A DNA stretch of 9,363 nt, taken from Gemmatimonadota bacterium (GTDB lineage Bacteria > Gemmatimonadota > Gemmatimonadetes > JACCXV01 > JAHWKZ01). Position numbers and translations under genes: made by a program. Positions 1 through 6,628 of this stretch are shown here, in pieces. The notes below the pieces were generated by a model. It made no database searches and was not told the DNA's origin. It saw nothing but the letters and a program-made list of their open reading frames with translations. Within the stretch, counting starts at the first letter, position 1. Each line of letters starts with the position of its first letter. The stretch is taken from assembly GCA_030641505.1 (NCBI GenBank), contig DAOWHI010000180.1:1-9363 (forward strand). The letters run 5' to 3'.

Positions 1-83
1 AGACCCACGGTCTAACCCGTGGTTTGGCAACGCTTTGCCTCGGTGGTGGAAACGCCGTCGCGATGGAGGTGGAGCGGTTGTGA
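1..83 (+). CDS. Thiolase (acetyl-CoA acetyltransferase family), C-terminal end only
   Basis: This is a partial gene cut by the left edge. Reading in the frame that ends with TGA at 81-83 gives 26 residues, including GLATLCLGGGNAVAMEVERL. It fits the thiolase C-terminal active-site signature, in which a Cys in a C-x-G context (codon 36-38) serves as acid/base in Claisen condensation or thiolysis of 3-ketoacyl-CoA; it closely resembles the end of the Zoogloea-type biosynthetic thiolase. The stop overlaps the GTG of the next gene (GTGA, 80-83), so the two are probably translationally coupled. The following 3-hydroxyacyl-CoA dehydrogenase supplies the substrate in beta-oxidation, which supports the call. 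Chain-length specificity cannot be judged from the tail. Confidence 0.88.
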   Translation, partial: THGLTRGLATLCLGGGNAVAMEVERL

Positions 84-940
84 CGATTGGAAACGTCGCC
101 GTTATCGGCGCCGGCACGATGGGCAACGGCATCGGCCACGTCTTCGCTCAGCACGGCCACGGTGTCGTGCTGGTCGATAGCGACCCAGTGGCACTGGGAC
201 ATGGCCTCGAGACGATCGGCCGCAACTTCGATCGCCAAATCAAGAAGGAGAAGGCTACTGCGGAAGACAAAGCTACCGCGCTCGAGCGGATCACGTCTAG
301 CACCGATCTCGAGTCCGCTCACGGCGTGGACCTGGTCATCGAGGCGATCGTCGAGGACGAGGAGATCAAGACCGATGTCTTCCGAACGCTCGACGCGATC
401 GTCAAGCCCGACGCCATCCTGGCCAGCAACACTTCTTCGATCTCGATCACGCAGCTTGCAGCGGCGACGTCGCGGCCCGATCAGGTGATCGGCATGCACT
501 TCATGAACCCAGTACCGGTTATGAAGCTGGTCGAGGTCATCCGCGGTCTTGAAACCTCAGCTGCGACCCACGATACAGTCGTCGCGTTAGCCGGGTCGCT
601 GGGTAAGGTCCCGGTGACCGTTGAGGATTACCCCGGCTTCGTCTCCAACCGCGTCCTCATGCCGATGATCAATGAGGCGATTTTCTGCGTGATGGAGGGG
701 GTCGCCGAGCCGGAGGCGATCGACACCGTGATGAAGCTTGGCATGGGCCACCCAATGGGGCCGCTGACACTAGCTGACTTTATTGGGCTGGACGTGTGCC
801 TAGCGATTCTGGACGTGTTGCACGATGGTTTTGGCGATCCCAAGTACCGCGCCTGCCCACTCCTCAAACGGATGGTCGCCGCCGGCCAACTGGGTCGGAA
901 AACGGGCCGTGGTTTTTTCGAGTACGGAGTTGGAGCGTGA
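80..940 (+). CDS. hbd: 3-hydroxybutyryl-CoA (3-hydroxyacyl-CoA) dehydrogenase
   Basis: The product is an NAD-dependent oxidoreductase interconverting 3-hydroxyacyl-CoA and 3-ketoacyl-CoA, cytosolic, of 286 residues, the usual length for the monofunctional enzyme. An N-terminal Rossmann fold is shown by GAGTMG (G10, G12, G15) and an acidic residue at the end of strand 2 (D33). The catalytic pair is H140 in GMHFMNPVPVM and E152; S119 (NTSS) and N190 (SNR) stand at the spacings known from the human enzyme. The C-terminal helical domain has GHPMGPLTLADFIGLD, and the end has GRKTGRGFF. I chose GTG at 80 over the upstream TTG at 35: it follows a GGAGGT (65-70) at 9 bases, overlaps the thiolase stop as GTGA, and starts the protein just before the first strand. 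It could serve butyryl-CoA metabolism or general short-chain beta-oxidation (mmgB/fadB2-like). Confidence 0.94.
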   Translation: MTIGNVAVIGAGTMGNGIGHVFAQHGHGVVLVDSDPVALGHGLETIGRNFDRQIKKEKATAEDKATALERITSSTDLESAHGVDLVIEAIVEDEEIKTDVFRTLDAIVKPDAILASNTSSISITQLAAATSRPDQVIGMHFMNPVPVMKLVEVIRGLETSAATHDTVVALAGSLGKVPVTVEDYPGFVSNRVLMPMINEAIFCVMEGVAEPEAIDTVMKLGMGHPMGPLTLADFIGLDVCLAILDVLHDGFGDPKYRACPLLKRMVAAGQLGRKTGRGFFEYGVGA

Positions 941-955
941 GCTACGCACCGTTTA

Positions 956-971
956 CCGTGATGCGTCACGG
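956..971. repeat. Short perfect inverted repeat in the 76-base gap between hbd and the acyl-CoA dehydrogenase gene
   Basis: CCGTGA and TCACGG form a perfect 6-base stem around a TGCG loop. It lies in the non-coding gap 941-1016, 45 bases before the acyl-CoA dehydrogenase start. There is no T-run after it, so it is not a standard intrinsic terminator. It could be an mRNA processing or stability hairpin, a protein-binding palindrome, or chance. The rest of the gap holds a ribosome site (GAAGGT, 1003-1008) and nothing else I can identify. Confidence 0.35.
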
Positions 972-1016
972 GGGCTTACCGACGGAGAACCCTGCGACCC
1001 TCGAAGGTAGCCCGCT

Positions 1017-2165
1017 GTGGTAACCCAATTCCGCCAACTCACCGACATTCAACAGGAAGTCGTCCGCACCGCAAGGGATTTCGCGGAGCAGGAGCTAGCT
1101 CCTCACGTCGCCGAATGGGATCGGACCGCTCACTTTCCGCGCGGCGCCGTCGACGGGCTCGGCGAGCTCGGGTTCCTGGGGATGCTCATGCCCGAAGAGT
1201 GGGGCGGCAGCGGACTCGACACCGTGACGTACCTTCTCGCGCTCGAAGAGATCGCCAAGGTCGACCCATCGTTGGCCGTTTCGATGAGTGTTCACAACTC
1301 GCTTCCAAGCCGGATGTTGCTGATGTACGGCACGGATGAGCTCAGAGAGCGGTATCTGCGACCGATGACCGCCGGCAAGATGTTGGCCGCCTTCGCACTA
1401 TCGGAAGCCAATGCCGGTTCGGATCCCGCCGCGATGACATGCCGCGCCCGAATGGACGATGAGCACTACCTGCTGAACGGAGCCAAGGCATGGGTCACCA
1501 ACGGTGGCACCGCTGATGTCATCGTTGCGATGGCGCGCACCAGCGACGACGGTGTACGCGGCATATCCGCGTTCGTCATCGAGCCAACTTGGGATGGTTT
1601 TAGCGTCGGGAAGGAAGAGAAGAAGATGGGTCTCAAGTCATCGAACACGACCGAGATCGTGTTCGATGATCTAGAAGTACCAGTTGGCAATCGGTTGGGA
1701 GAGGAGGGGCACGGTCTAAAGTACGCACTCGCCAGTCTTGAACACGGTCGTCTCGGGATCGCCGCCCAAGCGCTCGGAATCGCCGAAGCGTGCCTGACGC
1801 TTTCGATCGACTACGCTCGCGAAAGGACCGCTTTTGGACGACCGATCGCGAAGTTTCAAGGCCTTCGGTTCCAGCTCGCGGCGCTGGCAGCTGAGGTGGC
1901 TGCGGCGCGGGCACTGACTTACGCCGCGGCCGACAAACAGGATCGCGGCGTCCCGGCTCGTAAGGAAGTCTCGATGGCCAAGCTGCTTTCCAGTCGAGCC
2001 GCGATGAAGGCCGCCACCAACGCCGTGCAGGTCTATGGCGGATATGGTTACACGCGCGACTATCCGGTGGAGCGGTATTTCCGTGATGCCAAGGTCACTG
2101 AGATCTATGAGGGTACGTCGGAGATCCAGCAGTTGGTGATAGCCAGTGAACTGTTCGGCGATTAA
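1017..2165 (+). CDS. Acyl-CoA dehydrogenase (short/branched-chain type)
   Basis: The product is an FAD-dependent flavoprotein that introduces the alpha,beta double bond into acyl-CoA and passes electrons to electron-transfer flavoprotein. Its 382 residues are the normal length for butyryl-, isobutyryl- and 2-methylbutyryl-CoA dehydrogenases. The first family signature is AFALSEANAGSDPAAM (125-140) in the middle beta domain. The second is near the C-terminus, with YGGYGYTRDYPVERYFRD and then IYEGTSEIQ; E365 in YEGT is the catalytic base position of the short- and medium-chain enzymes. The GTG start at 1017 is forced by an in-frame TAG at 1008-1010 and has GAAGGT 8 bases upstream. It probably belongs to one transcript with thiolase and hbd, giving an mmgABC-like set. 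The neighbouring leucine dehydrogenase makes a branched-chain acyl-CoA substrate plausible, but specificity is inference. Confidence 0.93.
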   Translation: MVTQFRQLTDIQQEVVRTARDFAEQELAPHVAEWDRTAHFPRGAVDGLGELGFLGMLMPEEWGGSGLDTVTYLLALEEIAKVDPSLAVSMSVHNSLPSRMLLMYGTDELRERYLRPMTAGKMLAAFALSEANAGSDPAAMTCRARMDDEHYLLNGAKAWVTNGGTADVIVAMARTSDDGVRGISAFVIEPTWDGFSVGKEEKKMGLKSSNTTEIVFDDLEVPVGNRLGEEGHGLKYALASLEHGRLGIAAQALGIAEACLTLSIDYARERTAFGRPIAKFQGLRFQLAALAAEVAAARALTYAAADKQDRGVPARKEVSMAKLLSSRAAMKAATNAVQVYGGYGYTRDYPVERYFRDAKVTEIYEGTSEIQQLVIASELFGD

Positions 2166-2213
2166 CATTTCGTCGTTCGTAGGCTCGATGTTGAGAACAC
2201 GAGAGGAGTTCTG

Positions 2214-3302
2214 GTGGACATCTTTGATCTGATGGACGACGAGGGCCACGAGCAGGTCGTGTTTTGCCACGACCCGCGGTCCAGGCTCAAGTCGATCATC
2301 GCCATTCATGACACGACGCTTGGGCCAGCGCTCGGGGGCACTCGGATGTGGCCCTACCGAAACACCCAAGAAGCCTTGATCGATGTGCTCAGGTTGTCGG
2401 AGGGAATGACATACAAGGCAGCGGTAGCGGGTCTCGCATTAGGGGGTGGCAAGGCGGTCATCATCGGCGACCCGAAGAACGATAAGACCGAGGAGCTGCT
2501 GCGCGCACACGGACGCTTCGTCGAGACGCTCTGCGGTCGCTACATAACGGCCGAGGATGTCGGCATCACAGTTGATGACATGGAGTTTGTGTACCAGGAG
2601 ACGAAATACGTCACTGGGATCGAATCCAGCCCGCGCGGTTCGGGCGACCCGTCGCCGGTGACGGCGTTCGGCGTCTACCACGGGATCAAAGCCAGCTGTC
2701 TGAAGAAGCTGGGGTCAGACGATCTAAAGGGCGTACGCGTTGCGGTACAGGGCGCAGGTCACGTTGGCTACTACCTGTGTGAAGACCTGGCGGCAGAGGG
2801 TGCGATCATCACTATCACCGACATCGAACTGGCGAGAGTCAAACGCGTCGTCGACACTTTTGGCGCCACAGCGGTGGAACCGGAAGCGATTTACGATGTC
2901 GAGTGCGAGGTTTTTGCGCCGTGCGCGCTGGGCGCGATCATCAACGATCGGACCGTCCGGAGATTGCGCTGCCAGATTGTGGCCGGCGGGGCCAACAACC
3001 AACTTGCCGAGGACCGACACGGTGACGCGTTGGACGCGCGCGGCATACTGTACGCGCCGGACTATGTTATCAACGCAGGTGGCTTGATCAACGTATACAG
3101 CGAGATCGTGGGCTACGATCATGAGACCTCGATGCAGAAGGCGCGCGGGATCTACAGTACGCTGCTTTCGATCTTCGAAATCGCTGAAGAGGAGAAGATC
3201 CCGAGCTACAAAGCCGCCGATTGGCTAGCGGCGCAGCGACTGCGCGAGGCTCGTGAAGAAGCTGAGAAGCACGATGAAATGTCCACCGCGGCAACGGTCT
3301 AG
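2214..3302 (+). CDS. Leucine dehydrogenase-type Glu/Leu/Phe/Val dehydrogenase
   Basis: The enzyme performs NAD-dependent reversible oxidative deamination of branched-chain L-amino acids to 2-oxo acids and ammonia. The 362 residues match Bacillus leucine dehydrogenase length and numbering: K68 (MTYKAA) and the catalytic K80 in AGLALGGGK fall at the same positions. The pocket residues L40, G41, G42, A113 and V294 described for leucine dehydrogenases are also present, with L in place of V at 291. The C-terminal NAD domain has VQGAGHVG (175-185) and an acidic residue at the end of the next strand (D203), favouring NAD over NADP. GTG at 2214 has GAGGAG at 5 bases. The 48-base gap before it contains no clear promoter. 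Phenylalanine or valine dehydrogenase are alternatives in the same family. With the preceding genes it suggests branched-chain amino acid breakdown. Confidence 0.9.
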   Translation: MDIFDLMDDEGHEQVVFCHDPRSRLKSIIAIHDTTLGPALGGTRMWPYRNTQEALIDVLRLSEGMTYKAAVAGLALGGGKAVIIGDPKNDKTEELLRAHGRFVETLCGRYITAEDVGITVDDMEFVYQETKYVTGIESSPRGSGDPSPVTAFGVYHGIKASCLKKLGSDDLKGVRVAVQGAGHVGYYLCEDLAAEGAIITITDIELARVKRVVDTFGATAVEPEAIYDVECEVFAPCALGAIINDRTVRRLRCQIVAGGANNQLAEDRHGDALDARGILYAPDYVINAGGLINVYSEIVGYDHETSMQKARGIYSTLLSIFEIAEEEKIPSYKAADWLAAQRLREAREEAEKHDEMSTAATV

Positions 3303-3311
3303 GATCTGTCT

Positions 3312-3761
3312 GTGAGCAACGACCGAAGAGTGCTCTTAGCGGCCGATCACGCCGGCTACTCCCTTAAGGAGGACCTGGAGGCGCACCTGGTAGATCTCGG
3401 ATACGAGCCTGTCGATCTGGGTACCGACTCGACCGACTCCGTCGACTATCCCGACTTCGGCGCTCGGGTCGCGAGCGGCATTCGGGAAGGCAAGGCAGAT
3501 CGCGGCGTGCTTGTCTGCGGCGCCGGGATCGGGATGGCGATAGTCGCCAATCGTCAGCCCGGTGTTCGAGCCGCGAACTGTTTGAGCGAGCAAATGGCGT
3601 CGCTGGCCCGTGAGCACAACGACGCCAACGTCCTTTGTTTGGGGAGTCGCTTGTTGTCTGCGGCCGACGCGAAGAAGATCCTATGGAAGTTCCTGGAGAC
3701 CCCGTTCGGTGGCGGCCGGCATGGGCGTCGGGTCGAGAAGATCGAGCAGTTCGTCTCGTGA
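3312..3761 (+). CDS. rpiB: Ribose-5-phosphate isomerase B
   Basis: This is a RpiB/LacAB-family isomerase (149 residues, typical) interconverting ribose 5-phosphate and ribulose 5-phosphate in the non-oxidative pentose phosphate pathway. Visible motifs are ADHAGY (D12, H13), DLGTDSTDSVDYPDF, the active-site loop CGAGIGMAI with C69 at the catalytic base position, and REHNDANVLCLG, where H102 matches the ring-opening/phosphate His. The loop has Ala at position 71 where E. coli and many relatives carry Thr or Ser. Start is GTG at 3312; AGGA at 3301-3304, overlapping the upstream stop codon, can serve as ribosome site. The stop overlaps the glyA start (GTGA). The rpiB-glyA pairing is recurrent in bacteria, for instance near ywlF and glyA in B. 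subtilis. Confidence 0.95.
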   Translation: MSNDRRVLLAADHAGYSLKEDLEAHLVDLGYEPVDLGTDSTDSVDYPDFGARVASGIREGKADRGVLVCGAGIGMAIVANRQPGVRAANCLSEQMASLAREHNDANVLCLGSRLLSAADAKKILWKFLETPFGGGRHGRRVEKIEQFVS

Positions 3762-5038
3762 ACGGTCTTCGGCAAACCGATCCTAAGATCGCGGCTGTTC
3801 TGATGGCCGAAGCCGAGCGCCAAGCGAACGGCCTCGAGCTCATCGCCAGCGAAAACTTCGTGAGCCTGGCGGTCTTAGAGGCGATGGGCTCAGTCCTGAC
3901 GAACAAGTATGCCGAAGGGTACCCCGCTCGGCGCTACTACGGCGGTTGCGAGCACGTCGACGAAGCCGAGCAGCTGGCGATCGATCGTGCGCTCGAGCTG
4001 TTTGGCGGCGATCACGCTAACGTGCAATCGCACTCCGGCTCGCAGGCGAACATGGCAGCCTATATGGCGGCGATGGAGCCGGGAGACACGTTGCTCGGGA
4101 TGGACTTGTCAGCCGGCGGTCACTTGACGCACGGGAGTCCGGTCAACTTCAGCGGCCGACTGTACGAAGTCGCCAGCTACGGTGTCGATACGGACACCGG
4201 ACTCATCAACTACGAAGAAGTCCGCAAGACGGCTTTGGAAGCTCGGCCGCAGGTCATCGTGGCTGGCGGCAGCGCCTACAGCCGCACGATCGATTTTGGT
4301 GCGTTTCGAACCATCGCCGATGAAGTTGGCGCCCGACTGATCGTTGACATGGCGCACTTTGCTGGACTCGTGGCCGGCAGCGCCTTTCCTTCACCGATCC
4401 CACACGCCGACATCGTTACCACGACGACCCACAAGACCCTGCGCGGTCCGCGAGGCGGGTTGATCATCTGTCGCGAAGAGCACGCCAAACCGATCGACAA
4501 GTGGATCTTCCCGGGCCTGCAAGGCGGACCGCTGATGCACGTCATCGCTGCGAAGGCGGTCGCGCTCAAAGAAGCGTTGGAACCAGAATTCCGTCTCTAT
4601 GCGCAACAGGTAGTGGCGAATGCTCGTGCTCTCGCGGCGGCGCTCGTCGATCGCGGCTATCACGTCGTATCTGGGGGCACCGACAGCCACCTGTTCCTCG
4701 TCGATCTTTCCGCCACCGGAGAGTTGACCGGTAAGGACGCCGAAGCAGCGCTGGGGGAAGCCGGGATTACCGTGAACAAGAACACCGTCCCAGGTGAGAC
4801 ACGGAGTCCGTTCGTGACTAGCGGAATCAGGGTCGGGACACCGGCGTTGACGACTCGTGGCATGACCGACACCGAGATGCGAACGATTGGTGGGTGGATG
4901 GCGGATGTCTTGGATGGACCCGGGGGTCGCTCCACGATCGATCGTGTGCGCTCGAGTGTGTGCGAGCTCTGCGCAGCGTTTCCTCTCTATGAGCAGTGGC
5001 GCGAGCAGTACCACGAGCTGGCGCGGTCCGGGGCTTAA
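3758..5038 (+). CDS. glyA: Serine hydroxymethyltransferase
   Basis: This PLP enzyme converts serine plus tetrahydrofolate to glycine plus 5,10-methylene-tetrahydrofolate, the main one-carbon source; it is cytosolic. It has 426 residues, close to the 417-430 usual for bacteria. Motifs include LELIASENFVS (27-36), LTNKYAEGYPARRYYGGCE, DMAHFAGLVA (D197 and H200 contact the cofactor), the Schiff-base lysine K226 in TTTTHKTLRGPRGG, and FPGLQGGP. The open frame extends back to 3635 inside rpiB, but GTG at 3758 is preferred because it overlaps the rpiB stop as GTGA and places the conserved N-terminus correctly. The ribosome site is weak (GAGCAG, 3744-3749), consistent with translational coupling to rpiB. 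It also feeds purine and thymidylate synthesis. Confidence 0.97.
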   Translation: MNGLRQTDPKIAAVLMAEAERQANGLELIASENFVSLAVLEAMGSVLTNKYAEGYPARRYYGGCEHVDEAEQLAIDRALELFGGDHANVQSHSGSQANMAAYMAAMEPGDTLLGMDLSAGGHLTHGSPVNFSGRLYEVASYGVDTDTGLINYEEVRKTALEARPQVIVAGGSAYSRTIDFGAFRTIADEVGARLIVDMAHFAGLVAGSAFPSPIPHADIVTTTTHKTLRGPRGGLIICREEHAKPIDKWIFPGLQGGPLMHVIAAKAVALKEALEPEFRLYAQQVVANARALAAALVDRGYHVVSGGTDSHLFLVDLSATGELTGKDAEAALGEAGITVNKNTVPGETRSPFVTSGIRVGTPALTTRGMTDTEMRTIGGWMADVLDGPGGRSTIDRVRSSVCELCAAFPLYEQWREQYHELARSGA

Positions 5039-5065
5039 GAGCCCCACGGGCAGCTCCGAACCGCT

Positions 5066-5716
5066 GTGCGCCAGTCCTGCGGTTCTACCGAGTCAACTCA
5101 CACCGTACGCGGCTCGCGCTTTGTGACTTGGCTGGCTCCAGCGGCTGACCCCAAAGCGGCTTCTCAGGTCCTCGATCGCCGCAGTCGACTGTACGCCGAC
5201 GCCACTCACCACTGTTGGGCATACCGTACTTGGTCGGATGGCGATCTCCAGGCGGCCGGTTTCGACGCGGGCGAACCCAGCGGAACCGCCGGGCGGCCGA
5301 TCCTGGGAGCTCTGGAGCGGGCCGACGTCGTTAATTCAGTTTGCGTGGTGTCGCGTTGGTTCGGCGGAACGCGACTCGGCACCGGTGGGCTTACGCGTGC
5401 CTATGCGGATGCGGCGCGGCTGGCAATCGAAGGTGCGATCCCCGCTCGCCGGTTGCCGGAAGTGGGGGTCTGGTCGCGGTTCGAGACACGCTTCCCGTAC
5501 GGCGCCACGTCGCAGGTGCGTCGCGTGGCGGCCAAACACGCGGCGCGCGAGGAGAGCGCGGATTACGGGGAACGGGTGAAGCTGGTGTTGTCGGTGCCGG
5601 CTGAACAATCCGGCAGGTTCGAGCGCGCATTGGCCGAGATCGGTGCCGGAACGGTTCATGCGTCATCCCTGGGGGAGTGCCTTCGCCCGTCGAAGATCGC
5701 CCAGCGGAAGGGGTAA
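5066..5716 (+). CDS. yigZ: YigZ/IMPACT (UPF0029) family protein
   Basis: This 216-residue protein belongs to the family of E. coli YigZ, whose N-terminal domain is shared with eukaryotic IMPACT/YIH1, regulators of the Gcn2 amino-acid-starvation response. The bacterial function is not firmly known. Visible are GSRFVTWLA near the N-terminus, ATHHCWAYRT (46-55), the hallmark GEPSGTAGRPIL (69-80) and VVSRWFGGTRLGTGGLTRAY (94-113). The C-terminal part (about 135-200) fits the DUF1949 ferredoxin-like domain. GTG at 5066 is the first possible start after the glyA stop and no Shine-Dalgarno is visible. The gene shares the glyA frame, so translation may depend on reinitiation from glyA. Family call is strong; role is unknown. 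Confidence 0.92.
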   Translation: MRQSCGSTESTHTVRGSRFVTWLAPAADPKAASQVLDRRSRLYADATHHCWAYRTWSDGDLQAAGFDAGEPSGTAGRPILGALERADVVNSVCVVSRWFGGTRLGTGGLTRAYADAARLAIEGAIPARRLPEVGVWSRFETRFPYGATSQVRRVAAKHAAREESADYGERVKLVLSVPAEQSGRFERALAEIGAGTVHASSLGECLRPSKIAQRKG

Positions 5717-5722
5717 AGCGGC

Positions 5723-5752
5723 TTGACGCTTCGCGCACGCGACACCTACTTT
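5723..5752 (+). promoter_or_regulatory. Candidate sigma-70-type promoter upstream of hsp20
   Basis: TTGACG (5723-5728) matches the -35 consensus at five of six bases. TACTTT (5747-5752), 18 bases on, fits a TANNNT -10 element. It lies in the 57-base gap between yigZ and hsp20, leaving a short leader with GAGGAG (5761-5766) before the ATG. A small palindrome (TCGCGcaCGCGA, 5731-5742) sits in the spacer. I saw no CIRCE or HAIR (HspR) element. The spacer is one base longer than ideal and the -10 matches only its key positions. Confidence 0.42.
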
Positions 5753-5773
5753 TGATTCATGAGGAGTTAGCGT

Positions 5774-6205
5774 ATGACCGACGAAGCACAAAAGAAAGGA
5801 ACCGTCGACGACTTGCTTGCCGATGTCGAGGCATATATCGACGATTGGTTCCAGGCCAAACTGCCATTCACGTTTCAAGGAGGTGTCCGCTGGACGCCAC
5901 CGACGGATGTCTATGAGACCGAGGATGACTACCGGGTAACGATGGCGATCCCCGGAATGCGCACGGAAGACATCGAAGTACATTTCGAGCGTGATACGTT
6001 GCGAGTCAGGGGAGTGCGGCGGGAGCGACAGGGCGATCCTCGGAACTACTTCAAGATGGAGATCCCGGTGGGGCCTTTCGAGCGGCGCATTCGGTTGCCA
6101 CGATCGATCCAGGCCGACGAGATCACTGTTCACTACGAGAACGGCCTCTTGCGGATTACGGTTCCTAAGGTCTCTCGAGTCGACGTGTCCATCGAGTCGG
6201 CGTGA
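5774..6205 (+). CDS. Hsp20 / alpha-crystallin family small heat-shock protein
   Basis: This is an ATP-independent holdase that binds unfolding proteins and usually forms oligomers; it has 143 residues, a normal length. An N-terminal arm (1-38) holds the hydrophobic WFQAKLPFTF. The alpha-crystallin domain starts at WTPPTDVYET (40-49) and contains VTMAIPGMRTEDIEV (55-69), LRVRGVRRE and the signature region 100-132 with YENGLLRITVPK. The short tail has VDVSI (136-140), which could act as the C-terminal V/I-x-V/I anchor that docks on a neighbouring subunit. ATG at 5774 has GAGGAG 7 bases upstream, the best ribosome site in this part. It begins a new transcription unit, probably including the next genes, since its stop overlaps the next start as GTGA. 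Confidence 0.95.
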   Translation: MTDEAQKKGTVDDLLADVEAYIDDWFQAKLPFTFQGGVRWTPPTDVYETEDDYRVTMAIPGMRTEDIEVHFERDTLRVRGVRRERQGDPRNYFKMEIPVGPFERRIRLPRSIQADEITVHYENGLLRITVPKVSRVDVSIESA

Positions 6206-6588
6206 ACAACACCCACATCGATACCACGATCCGCGAGCGGTTACGCGAGCTGGATAATCGTTATGAGGAGCGAGCGTACGCGTTTGTTCTCATGGCTTTG
6301 GAGGAAGTCGTGAGTCGCTTGCCTCGTCGACGACATGTCACCGGCGAAGAGCTGGTCGAAGGGTGTCGTGATTTGGCGATACGGCTGTATGGGCCGATCT
6401 CGAAGACGGTCCTCGAACACTGGAATATCTCAACCACACGGGACTTCGGAGAGATCGTTTTCAATCTGCTCGAGGTAGGGGTCCTTTCGAAGGACGAAGC
6501 CGACGACAAGACCGACTTCGATGACATCTTCGATTTCTCGAATGTCTTCGAGGTCCAATATCCATGGGGAGGGCGGCCGCTAGGATAG
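6202..6588 (+). CDS. Minf_1886-family conserved protein of unknown function
   Basis: This 128-residue soluble protein resembles the Minf_1886 family (TIGR04138), first defined from planctomycetes and verrucomicrobia; the function is unknown. Visible features are an N-terminal helix (IRERLRELDNRYEERAYAFV), a second helix ending VTGEELVEGCRDLAIRLYGP, then TVLEHWNI, and the family hallmark DFGEIVFNLLEVGVLSKDE. The C-terminal part is acidic and aromatic (DDKTDFDDIFDFSNVFE). It has no signal peptide, membrane segment or Cys pair. GTG at 6202 overlaps the hsp20 stop (GTGA) and lacks a strong ribosome site, so it is probably translated by coupling to hsp20. The family assignment rests on recalled motif similarity, and I infer no activity. 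Confidence 0.82.
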   Translation: MNNTHIDTTIRERLRELDNRYEERAYAFVLMALEEVVSRLPRRRHVTGEELVEGCRDLAIRLYGPISKTVLEHWNISTTRDFGEIVFNLLEVGVLSKDEADDKTDFDDIFDFSNVFEVQYPWGGRPLG

Positions 6589-6613
6589 ACCGCGAGCGCA
6601 GTACCCAACGACG

Positions 6614-6623
6614 GGAGGGGAGG
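6614..6623 (+). promoter_or_regulatory. Tandem Shine-Dalgarno for the zinc-ribbon gene
   Basis: Two GGAGG pentamers lie back to back (6614-6618 and 6619-6623). The first stands 7 bases before GTG 6626 and the second 5 bases before ATG 6629, so either adjacent start is served. This is far stronger than the ribosome sites of the flanking genes and suggests that the small protein is made in higher molar amount than its neighbours. Confidence 0.6.
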
Positions 6624-6628
6624 TTGTG

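Noticed and set aside
5..39. Two adjacent hairpins (CCACGG/CCGTGG and GGCAA/TTGCC) that look like an attenuator or terminator
   Set aside because: They lie inside the conserved thiolase C-terminal coding sequence, including the active-site Cys codon, so protein conservation explains the bases. No T-run follows.
35..79. TTG-initiated extension of the 3-hydroxybutyryl-CoA dehydrogenase
   Set aside because: The extra residues are Arg/Trp/Gly-rich with no homology and come from the other frame of the thiolase tail; GTG 80 has a ribosome site and a GTGA overlap.
1716..2369. 217-codon open frame on the minus strand across the acyl-CoA dehydrogenase / leucine dehydrogenase junction
   Set aside because: The opposite strand encodes two clear enzymes throughout, and the translated antisense product shows no family motif or ribosome site.
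4950..4967. GCTCG/CGAGC inverted repeat near the end of glyA
   Set aside because: It is in coding sequence with an eight-base loop and is far from the stop; chance occurrence is likely.
4391..5047. 218-codon open frame on the minus strand opposite glyA
   Set aside because: It is antisense to strongly conserved glyA codons, including the C-terminal domain, and its product is unlike any family I know. Long antisense frames are common in GC-rich genes.
5717..5773. CIRCE or HspR (HAIR) operator upstream of hsp20
   Set aside because: Only a CTTGA half resembles the HAIR arm; no matching second arm exists at the required spacing and no TTAGCACTC-like arm is present.
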